Origin: Entoloma clypeatum
Lineage: Eukaryota; Basidiomycota; Agaricomycetes; Agaricales; Entolomataceae
NCBI GenBank assembly: GCA_963565915.1
Contig: OY751492.1
Coordinates: 3,968,001 to 4,032,000 of the forward strand
Length of the DNA: 64,000 bases
Direction of reading: 5' to 3'
The notes under the pieces were generated by a model that saw only the letters and a program-made list of their open reading frames with translations, was not told the origin of the DNA and did not search any database. Each line of letters starts with the position of its first letter. The stretch's first letter is position 1. The translations under genes were made by a program, and so were the position numbers. Below, in pieces: positions 1-8,206 of the stretch.

Positions 1-357
1 GAGGACACCGTCTTGGGTGTCCTCAAGATGATACTGGCGGAGACGAGGCAGGTGAGGCGACTGCTAACAGCAGTCGAAGGCTCGGTGAACACCGAGTATC
101 AACCCAAGTCGCCAGAGATGTCGGAGGAAGGGTCGGAGTCGGAGATGGATACAGCAGAGGAGACGCACGAGTTGAGACTGGAGAAGAGGATCGCAAGAAG
201 GATTAGGAAGGATCTTGTGAATAGAAAGAGGTTGGAGTTGCCGGAGCTGTCGGACGATTCCGACATGTCAATTTCGGAGCCGTCGCAGAAGGCAGAGTCG
301 GAGGAGGAGTCGGACAAGGAGGAGGGTCTGTCAAACAAGAAACAACGTACTAAGTAG
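1..357 (+). CDS. Acidic Ser/Glu-rich ORF, antisense to gypsy-1, 5' end outside window
   Basis: The frame is open from the window edge to a TAG at 355-357; the first ATG inside the window is at 28. The protein has a basic amphipathic start (ILAETRQVRRLLTAV), then a long run rich in Glu, Ser and Asp, and ends in a basic cluster (NKKQRTK) that could be a nuclear localisation signal. It converges on the chromodomain end of gypsy-1 with only 27 bp between the two stops, so it sits in the 3' region of that element on the opposite strand. I do not recognise the family. It could be an antisense gene carried by the retrotransposon, the tail of a host gene, or a chance open frame in GTCGGA-rich DNA. 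The biased but protein-like composition favours a once real coding region. Confidence 0.35.
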   Translation, partial: EDTVLGVLKMILAETRQVRRLLTAVEGSVNTEYQPKSPEMSEEGSESEMDTAEETHELRLEKRIARRIRKDLVNRKRLELPELSDDSDMSISEPSQKAESEEESDKEEGLSNKKQRTK

Positions 358-384
358 ATAGAATAGTACTTGTTTTTTCTTGTT

Positions 385-957
385 TCAGAGCGATGTGAGC
401 GGACCCGGTTTGTCAGGATAAGCGGAGTGAAAGTCGAAGACAAGCTCGGGGGCGTTTTCCAATTCATTGGCTGGTAGCCAAGAGAATTCTTCATCAGTGT
501 TTTCATATCCTAACCAACAGATGAAATATAGTAGCTTGCAGCTACGTTGTCGGTCGATCTTTGAGTCGACTATTTCAGCGATCTTGTACTCAAGTTCTCC
601 GTCAATGTCAATCGGAGGAGGTGGAGGTTGGGTCTGATTCAGAATGGTGTTCGGAGTTGCGGGTTCAAGCATGGAGACGTGGTAGACGGGGTGAACACTG
701 CGTAATGTGTTGGGGAGTCGGAGGGTAAAGGAGTGTGTGCCGGATTGTGCAATGATCTCGTATGGTCCCAAGTACTTTTCTGAGAGTTTCTTGGATGGGC
801 GTGTTGTGCGGAAGAACTGTGCTTTGACAAAAACCTGTTGTCCAACAGAGAATGTCGGAGCTGCGATCCGATCATTGTCGGAGGACTTTTGGTAACATCG
901 TTGAGCGTCGGAGATGGTGGATTTCAGTTCTTGGTGAAGTTCGTCTAAGTCGGTCAC
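385..957 (-). pseudogene. gypsy-1 integrase C-terminus with chromodomain
   Basis: This 190-residue frame holds the end of the gypsy-1 polyprotein. Its first part matches the integrase C-terminal region that follows the catalytic core (KLSEKYLGPYEII, then LRSVHPVYHVSML). Its last 60 residues form a chromodomain, with YKIAEIVDSK, then LLYFICWLGY, then EEFSWLPANEL. In chromoviruses this domain binds histone marks and guides integration into heterochromatin. One aromatic-cage position is Phe-Ser-Trp rather than the commoner Asn-Thr-Trp. The frame is displaced from the upstream integrase frame, so the region is not expressible as one polyprotein. Confidence 0.8.
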
Positions 958-963
958 AAAGGA

Positions 964-2019
964 TCAGGCTCGGGAAGAGGCAAGGTCTCGTTCTGGGTGA
1001 ACAGTAATGTTTGGATGGTAACCCTTGTTAGCAAAGAAGCGAGATATGCCAGTGGTAGCACTAGGTGCGTTGTTGTATGCGAACTCTGCAATCGGAAGGA
1101 GAGCGGACCAGTTGTCCTGTTGGTAGTTGCAGAATATCCGCAAGTACTGTTCGAGGGTCTGGTTAGTGTGTTCGGTTTGGCCATCGCCTTGGGGGTGGTA
1201 ACCGGAGGTGAAGTGGAGGGTCATGTTTAGAGTCTTTCCGAGAGATTGGAAGAATCAGGAGATGAATTCGGGGCCGCGGTTGGAGGTGACATGTTCGGGG
1301 ACGCCGTGTTTAGAGAAGACATGTAATACAAAGAGTATGGCAAGGTCTTTGGAGGTGCAGTGAATGGTTGTTGGAATGAAGATACTTAATCGGTCAACGA
1401 TAATGAGGATGGAGTCAAAGTTGTCAGAGGTCGGAAGGGTCTTGATGAAATCCATTGAGATAGAATTCCAAGGACCGGGGATTGGGAGCTGTTTGAGTAG
1501 GCCATAAGGCTTGTGTCTTTGTGGCTTCGATCGCATGCAAGTGGTACATGACTTGCAATAGTGTTTAACGAAATCTCGTATTCCGGGCCAGGTATAATCA
1601 CACTGAATGAGACTGAGTGTCTTGTTCTGACCTGGGTGTCCAGCAAGCATATGATTGTGCTTGTGCTGTAGGACTTGGAGTTGGAGGTTGTCGGAGTCGG
1701 GAACGTATATCCGATCGTCATGTCGGAGGAAACCATCGGGGTCGAGAGACCAGCGGGGTTTAGGATCTTTAGAAAGAGTGTCGTAAAGAGTGTCGGAAGG
1801 GAGTGCTGTGAGTATGTCGTGGTGAAGCTTTTCTGTGTCCATGATAATGGTTGCACGGAGGACAGGCTCAAGGAGTTGAGTCGTGCGAACTGAAGCGGAG
1901 AGCTGTTCTTGCGAAAAGACTGGTCGGAGGTTGGTCAGATTGATGTCGACGTAGTCGCTATTTCCCCCTTTAGGGTAGACATCCCAACGTCTAGTTAGAG
2001 AGTCAGGTTTAGTTCCCAA
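964..2019 (-). pseudogene. gypsy-1 integrase (zinc-binding domain and DDE core), frameshifted
   Basis: The N-terminal part (1255-2019) has the HHCC zinc-binding signature: HNHMLAGHPG followed by CKSCTTCMRSK. Next comes the start of the catalytic core (ISMDFIKTLP with the first Asp, and a degraded second motif ending HVTSNRGPEF, where the expected SDRG is SNRG). The frame is lost near 1250. The third catalytic motif is found in the next frame (964-1224) as YHPQGDGQTEHTNQTLEQY, with the Glu in place. The enzyme would join element ends to target DNA; the frameshift and the Asp-to-Asn change mean this copy cannot. Confidence 0.8.
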
Positions 2020-3251
2020 TCAGCCGGGGCGGAATCGGATGACGAGGTTGAACTGAGAAAGGTATTCCGACCATTGGACTTGTCGGCGTGAAAGAACTTT
2101 GGTGGTGGCAAAATACTCGAGATTTTTGTGGTTGGTAACGATGTCAATCGGAGTACCGGAGCCTTCGAGGTAATGGCAAACACTTCGTAGATGGCAAGAA
2201 GTTCCTTATCGTGGGTGTCATAGTTTACTTCGGGGGCCGTGGAGGTGCGGGAATGGAATGCGACGGGGTGGACTTCATTGTTGGAGGTGACTATTGACAG
2301 AATAGCCGCTAGGGCATAGTCAGATGTGTCGGTTTCGACAATTATTGGAGAGTCGGGGATCCAGTGTGTCAGGATCGGAGCGGTGGTAAATGCCTTTTTC
2401 AGGTCATTAAAAGTGGTTCGAGCATCGTTGGAGAACAGCCAAGTGGCATGTTTCCTGGTTAAACGAGTGAGTGGAATAGTGATGTTGGAATAGAATGGAA
2501 TGAAACATCGGTAAAAGTTTGCAAAACCTAAAAAGGACTGGACGTCCTTCACTCTGCATGGTTCAGGCCAATCCTGAATAATCTTGACTTTCGCTTCCGA
2601 CATTTTGAGTCCGTCGGGAGAAAGGATAAATCCAAGATATTCTACAGTTTCAGCAGAGAAGTCACACTTGTCAGCGCGGGCGTAAAGACCATGTTGTCGG
2701 AGTCGTCGGAGGACTTCTCGGACATGTTTTTTGTGTTCCTCGGGGTTGTCGGAGTAGATCAGGATGTTGTCGAGGTAAACGGTAACGCAGTTGTCCAGAA
2801 GGTCGGAGAAGATGATGTTCATAAAACGTTGAAAGGCTGCAGGTGCGTTAGACAATCCGAATGGCATGACTAACCATTCAAACGATCCATAGCAAGTGCG
2901 GAATGCAGTTTTCCATTCATCACCTTCAGCGATGTGGACTAGGTGGTATGCGTGTCGGAGGTCTATGGTGGTATAAACATGTGCTTTTCTGGCAGTGGCT
3001 AAGAGGTCAGAGATGAGCAGAAGTGGGTATCGGTCCTTCTTCGTGATTTTGTTCAGGCCTCGGTAGTCGATGCATAGTCGGAGTGATCCATCTTTCTTTC
3101 GGATGAAGAGGATTGGAGCGCCGTGAGGTGAACTAGAAGGTTTGATGAAACCGATATTGAGATGCTTGTCGATGAAGTCTCGGAGGGATCCAAGTTCGGA
3201 TTGCGAGAGTGAGTACATCAGACCAATCGGAGGGGAAGTACCTTCCTCCAA
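1995..3251 (-). pseudogene. gypsy-1 reverse transcriptase and RNase H, active site altered
   Basis: The frame contains a Ty3/gypsy reverse transcriptase: PILFIRKKDGSLRLCIDYR, YTTIDLRHAY with the first catalytic Asp, FGLSNAPAAFQ, then the palm motif written as YLDNILIYS. The normal motif is YxDD, so the second catalytic Asp is replaced by Asn (a G to A change). After FLGFANFYR comes an RNase H start (VETDTSDYALAA), and the frame is lost near 2170 so the last third reads as unrelated residues. It abuts the protease ORF upstream and integrase downstream, as expected for one pol gene. Confidence 0.85.
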
Positions 3252-3272
3252 ATTGATCTTGAGGTTGTATGG

Positions 3273-3983
3273 TCAGTGGGCTGCAAGGGTGTCGGCTTTT
3301 TTCTTACTGAATACATCAGCAAAATCATGGTATTCCTCGGGTATGCTAGAGAGGTCGGGAGCGTTGTCGGAGACAGACGCGGAATTGGCGGAGATGTCGG
3401 AGAGGTGAACGCGGAAAGTGTATGCCCCAGGAGCTTTACAAGCATGGAGATATGCGGCTGCATTGACCATGGTAATCTGTGGCGGGTCAGAGGTGTTCGG
3501 AGTGAGCGGATCTGAGGTGCCCATCGGAGAGGGCGGACATTGCAGAGGTGGCGGAGCTGCCTCAGCAGTCGACGTCGGAGTCGGACTCGGAGTGTTGGGT
3601 AACGTAGAACGGAATAAGATACTGCCCAATACCCAGTCAATCAATGGATTGTAGTGGGTGAGCCAGTTGTGTCCTAGAACCAAATTACAAGACGAATTGA
3701 GGGTTGTCACGTAAAATGCGACGGTCAGAAGTTCACCAGAAGGAAATCAGAGAGGAAGATTGATAGATTGCGTGATATAAGTATTTGAAGAACCGTCAAA
3801 AAGTTTCAAAACCATAGGTGAAGGAATCGGAGTCGGAGATAAGTTTAAAGAAGAAATAAATCTGGTATCTGTGAAGCAATGTGTAGAACCAGAATCAATA
3901 AGAGTCTTTATTGGAAGAGAATCGGAAAAGGTCGGAGATATCAAATCAATACATAGAGAGTTCGGATTTGAGAGAGCGGACAC
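3273..3983 (-). pseudogene. gypsy-1 aspartic protease and linker, two frames
   Basis: The first piece (3747-3983) carries the retroviral-type aspartic protease motif TLIDSGSTHCF near its middle. A stop and frame change separate it from the second piece (3273-3710), which contains the conserved VLGHNWLTHYNPLIDW that follows the protease in chromovirus pol. A proline-rich linker then leads to FADVFSKKKADTLAAH, which normally runs straight into reverse transcriptase; here a stop at 3273 interrupts it. The enzyme would cleave the Gag-Pol polyprotein. Confidence 0.75.
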
Positions 3984-4063
3984 ATTGAGTCAGAGGGTTT
4001 CCAAAGGTGCACGAAAGGAGTCAACGCAATCCCCAGTACATGCTGGAATCTGAGGGCTGCTTA

Positions 4064-5288
4064 CTATTTTTTTGACTCGGTCGTCTTCTCTGATTTGTCC
4101 TCAGCTTGGGCCACGCAGGCCTTTGCTTTGGCCTTAGAAGACGATTTCTTCGAGCAGTCGGAAGCCCGATGACCAACGTTGCCACAAAACATGCATAAAT
4201 TATTGTCAAATCGTCGTTGGCGTTCTTGGGGAGTTAATTTCCCATCTTTGCCAAGTTTGTCGGAGAGGGCAGATTTCGGAGAGGTGGATGACGATTTTTG
4301 TTGTTGTTGCGAGTTGGGTTTAGATGATGAGGAGTTGTTGTTGGAGGATGATGAAGCGGGGGTCTGTTTTTTGTCGGATTTGTCAGATTTGTTGGACTTC
4401 GGAGTAGATTTGTCGGAGGAGCGCAATTTCTCGCGTTGACGTTCCCAGTAGCGAGCATCAATGTTATGGGCCATTACTTTCAACTCGGCGAGAGTCTTTG
4501 GTTTGGGAAAAGTCCCCAAAAGTCCTTGATGTGTTCCGCTAAACCGGTATAGTACCGATATTGGAGCGCGCCATCATCCCACTGCGTGCGAGCAGAAAGA
4601 CGTTTGAAGTCCATGTTGTAACGTAGGATCTTCTGATTGTCGCACATCCGAAGGTGATCCAGGCTATCCTCTGCTTCTCCGGTCGGATCGATAGGTCTGA
4701 ATTCGGATCGGAGGATGTGCACAAAGGCGGACCAGTCATCCAACCAGACAGAGTCGTCGTCGGACTCTCCCATGAGGGTGGGCTCAAACATTCGAGCGTG
4801 GTTCCTCAGAGGTACGACAGAGCGAAACTGACTTTGTTATCATCGTCGTCAAAGGCGGGGTTGTTTCGGAAATATAGTGTGCATTGTGCGAGGAAACTGG
4901 TGAGTTTCCGAGAGTCGGAACCGTCAAAAGTGTCGGGTTCCTTCGACTTCTTTTTCGGAGTTTTCGGAGTCTCTCTACGTCGGAGCTCCTGCGTCATAAG
5001 CATAATTGCTTCAGCGAGGTTTGGAGTTTGCTCGCGACGGAAAGGATTGTTATCGTCAAAAGGAGAGGTCGGAGATTTAAAAGGACGGAATTCTTCAGGA
5101 ATCGGAGGTCCTTGTGTCTGAGGTGTTCGGAGACGAGGTGTCGGAGATGTGGGGTCAGGTTTGGGTGCAGATTCTTCTGCGGGAATATCTTGGAACATAT
5201 GTAGAAATGTCGCCCTGGTGTCCTGCAGGTTTGAAGCTTCTGCCACGGCTGCTGCTGCGTGGGAGTTCTGAGTGGTGCAGGCTGCCAT
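4064..5288 (-). pseudogene. gypsy-1 Gag, two frameshifts, one zinc knuckle
   Basis: Gag starts at 5288 with an Ala-rich N-terminus, a proline-rich stretch, and then the conserved retrotransposon Gag region (PDTFDGSDSRKLTSFLAQC, then FALSYL). The frame is lost near 4806, resumes as MFEPTLMGE and the helical region to 4480, and is lost again near 4500. The last piece has a Ser/Asn/Gln/Lys-rich stretch and one nucleic-acid-binding zinc knuckle of the form CX2CX4HX4C (CMFCGNVGHRASDC), then a Lys-rich tail ending at 4064. Gag would form the virus-like particle and package the RNA. Confidence 0.8.
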
Positions 5289-5424
5289 AACTGGAATTTG
5301 AAATACGGATAAGCGAGTGGCAGTTTGAATATACTGTTAAGAACTGATCGACAAAACATCGGAGCTACGTCGGACACGTCGGAAGGTCGGAAGGTCAGAG
5401 TGCGTGCAATGTAGGGGCAAGGAC

Positions 5425-5429
5425 TTGGC
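5425..5429 (+). repeat. TTGGC, target duplication left of copia LTR-A
   Basis: The 5 bp before LTR-A are TTGGC. The matching copy is not found after LTR-B, which is followed by GTGAT, but next to LTR-C at 24187-24191, in the inverted orientation expected if the segment between has been inverted. Confidence 0.6.
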
Positions 5430-5739
5430 TGTTGAAACTTTTCCCATCATGTAGATTAGATTACATTACATTACATCACGTGACCTTTTACATATCTTCA
5501 TTACATACTTGTTTGGTTGGTACAAACAGTAGTACGGTATATAAGACCAGGAAACTGTCAATATCAACATGTTGTCTCTTGACTCTTAACCAGCTCCATT
5601 GCTCTCACCAGCCTCAACCACTCTCACCAGCCTTACCCCTCCCAAACCATGTAAGTGGCTAGAACGGTTATGTAGAGTACTTCCACTGTAGCTGGTTGCT
5701 CAGTACGCCTGTGGCTAGCGCCCAGGTGGAACTTCAACA
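5430..5739 (+). repeat. copia LTR-A (5' LTR of copia-1)
   Basis: This is a 310-bp LTR with TG...CA ends and the short inverted termini TGTTGAA and TTCAACA. It carries a TATA-like box (GTATATAAGACC) about a third of the way in. The same LTR occurs at 13843, 24192, 34847 and 59203. LTR-A shares its diagnostic bases in the 3' two-thirds with LTR-C rather than LTR-B. Confidence 0.95.
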
Positions 5740-5751
5740 GGTTATGGGCCC
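5740..5751 (+). promoter_or_regulatory. Primer-binding site, initiator tRNA-Met anticodon arm type
   Basis: GGTTATGGGCCC lies directly after the CA of LTR-A. It is complementary to the anticodon stem-loop of initiator tRNA-Met (the metazoan form reads GGGCCCAUAACC there), not to a tRNA 3' end. This is the priming mode known for Drosophila copia and yeast Ty5, which use a cleaved 5' half of the tRNA. The same 12-mer follows LTR-D (34835-34846). The match to this organism's own tRNA is inferred. Confidence 0.65.
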
Positions 5752-6106
5752 CGGATAGCAGAGGGACTTGGGAAACGCTGGCAACAGCGAGTACCTGCCC
5801 ACTCTACCCTGGTTGGCAAAGAACTGATCGAAAGATCTAAGTTCTGAGTCTTACTTCTTCACACATGAACCTGGGAACATCATTACGACAAGTACCTGTC
5901 ATGAAGCGTCCCTAAGGGGATTGACTTAGTACACATCATGTGAAAACGTCGATCGTACCTCACACACTTCTGACAAAAAGGGTTTTTCCCAAAACCGCTA
6001 TTTCTAAAGGGAATATGTTATGAGGAATCATTTATTTGTTTTCTCTAAAAATCAAATTCATAAAGAACATCACTGATTGGGAGAACTCCTTTTAGATTCA
6101 TTAAAA
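5752..6106 (+). other. copia-1 untranslated leader
   Basis: This non-coding leader lies between the primer-binding site and the Gag start. It is conserved in copia-2 (34480-34834) apart from small indels. No other feature was seen in it. Confidence 0.75.
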
Positions 6107-8119
6107 ATGTCTACCTCTCGCTCCGCCCTTGACTCCATCGTCGTCTTCGACGGCATCGACTATCAAAGTTGGGCTGAAAAGATGAAGTCTTACCTCCTCC
6201 ATCAAGGAGTCTGGCGCATCGTCTCTGGCGACATCACTCGTCCCGTAATCGCCGACTTCACCACTACGGTCTCCACTCCCGGTCACACCGCCGCTGCTCC
6301 TCCTGTGCTGGTTACCACTGTTGACCAGCCCGGCTTCTGCAAGGAAGAAAAGGCCTGGATTAGGGATGACGACACAGCCCTTGGAGCGATCCGTCTAAAA
6401 GTCTCTGAGGCGATCAGGTGACACATCAAAGATAGCACCTCGGCACTTGGCGCGTGGAAAACGCTAAAGGATGCATACTCCAAGGTATCCCCGGCTGTCA
6501 TCTTCAGCGACTTCGAGGCCGCCGCCACCTACAAGCTGTCTGGACGCGACCCCGTGCCTGAAATTGAACACCTGGGGTCTCTTTTCGCCCGGCTTGCCGA
6601 TTCGAGCTTTGTCGTCCCCAATCTGATGCAGGCAATGATCCTGGCCAATGCAATTCCTGATGCCTGGTCGTCACTCTCCACCGCCCTTTTCCAGGTCTAC
6701 GACGCCGACGACTTCACCTACAAAGCCGTCGCCGAAAGCATCATCTCTGAATACCGGCGCAAGTACGCGATAGGGTCTACTCGGGCGTCCAACGAGCAGG
6801 CCCGGAAAATCTCCGGGACTAAGCAAAAGGGGCAAGACCCCAAATGGGAAAAGCAGACAGCGCCGAGTACCTGGCGTAACAATGCTGACGAGCAGCCTAA
6901 CTCGACCGACCCAAGTACCGCTTCTGAAAAGAAGAAGGGAAAGGGACGCTGGCGCAACCAGAAGAAACGCGCCAACAACGCCGACAACGACTCCGATCAC
7001 GCCGAGGAGATGGTCGAATTCATCGCACCAGCCATTGAGCACATCCCTCGTCGTCCTGCTCCTTGTCCCCTTCCTCCTCGTCAACGTGCTCCTTGCCCTC
7101 TCCCTCCTCATCATGCACCTGCCTTCACCACTATAATGGGCCGTGGGAAAACTACAAGTACCGCGCAGCCTGAGTCGCAGAAAATGCAGTCGCTCCTGCA
7201 ACGCATGAACCCTCCTCCTTCCCAGTACACCGGGCTTCCTTCTGGAAAGCCGTCAGTGTGGAAAAAGAACGAAAGGGTGCGAAAGCTCGCCCGAGAGATC
7301 GGCGCACAACCCTCTGGATCGAACCTTCGTATCCTAGATACCATCATTCCTGACATCGACGAAAGGCCGGCTAAACAGCGTCACGTAGCCCCGTCGATAG
7401 AAGAATCGCTGAAAATGATGGACATCGACCAGGAACGGATGGGGCCGGATGTATTTGAGGACGAGATAGAACTTGACGGTTTGTCAAAACCCTTTCTTAA
7501 ACCTTACCAATTGCGGAAAGCTAACAATACCTCTCAACAGACATATGACATAATAGCCAGTACCAGTACAGAATGCGTAGATCACTTTAGCAGTGATTTA
7601 CATAAAAAATATATTAAACATTTTGCTTCTTGTACACATTGTAAGGAAAAAGAACGCGCGCAATGGATATTAGATTCCGGCGCCTCTTTACACTTCACCT
7701 ATGAGTTTAAGGACTTTGCATATTATAGACCTCTCACGGTCAAGCGATTCGTCCAAACTGCAGCTAAAGGGAAGAAACTGGAAATACTCGGAGTTGGGGC
7801 CGTTCCAGTACGGCACACCCTAAATGGGGAAGTTAAAACCCATCTTCTCAGACCGGTGTTCTACATCCCGGACATGGACACACGCCTATTGTCCCTAGGC
7901 GTCTTCCTTAACCATGGTTACAAAGTAGACGGGACTTGTGGAGAAATTAACATCTCCAAAGGGCTGAGCAAAATCCAGTTTTCGCCCCACATCCTTGGTC
8001 AAACCATTTACTGGTTAGACACTGAAATATGCTATGACCAGATCCATGCGATCTCGAGCGAAATCACTGTCGAAACATGGCACAAGCGTCTTGGTCACCC
8101 AAATGATCAAGCACTCTGA
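6107..8119 (+). pseudogene. copia-1 Gag, protease and integrase N-terminus with two stops
   Basis: One frame starts at ATG 6107 (MSTSRSALDS) and encodes a copia-type Gag (DGIDYQSWAEKMKSYLL; later LFARLADSSF and MQAMILANAIP), a Lys-rich linker, the protease motif WILDSGASLHF, and the start of integrase with TWHKRLGHPND. It is cut by TGA at 6419-6421 and TGA at 8117-8119; both replace CGA or another Arg codon seen in the other copies, consistent with CpG decay. The only cysteine pair near the protease is CTHC, so the CX2CX4HX4C zinc knuckle usual in copia Gag is absent in all copies here. The frame continues in phase into the chimeric ORF at 8207. Confidence 0.85.
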
Positions 8120-8206
8120 AAGATTCCCACCAGTACCAAAGGGGTACCTGAGACACTAGTACGTGAGAAATCACAGGAAAGTTGCACAGGTTGCCTCAAA
8201 GGGAAA

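Larger units (their letters stand above)
1..5429 (-). mobile_element. gypsy-1, decayed Ty3/gypsy chromovirus (body only)
   Basis: Reading on the minus strand from 5288, the order is gag, aspartic protease, reverse transcriptase, RNase H, integrase and chromodomain, which is the Ty3/gypsy order with a chromovirus tail. The coding region is broken by several frameshifts. No LTR of this element is visible beside the body: the 3' end leaves the window, and the 5' leader is cut at 5429 by the copia LTR. The sequence next to the other copia LTR at 24176-24191 fits as the missing 5' leader, preceded by a candidate LTR at 23815-24175. The whole element is unusually rich in the heptamer GTCGGAG. Confidence 0.85.
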
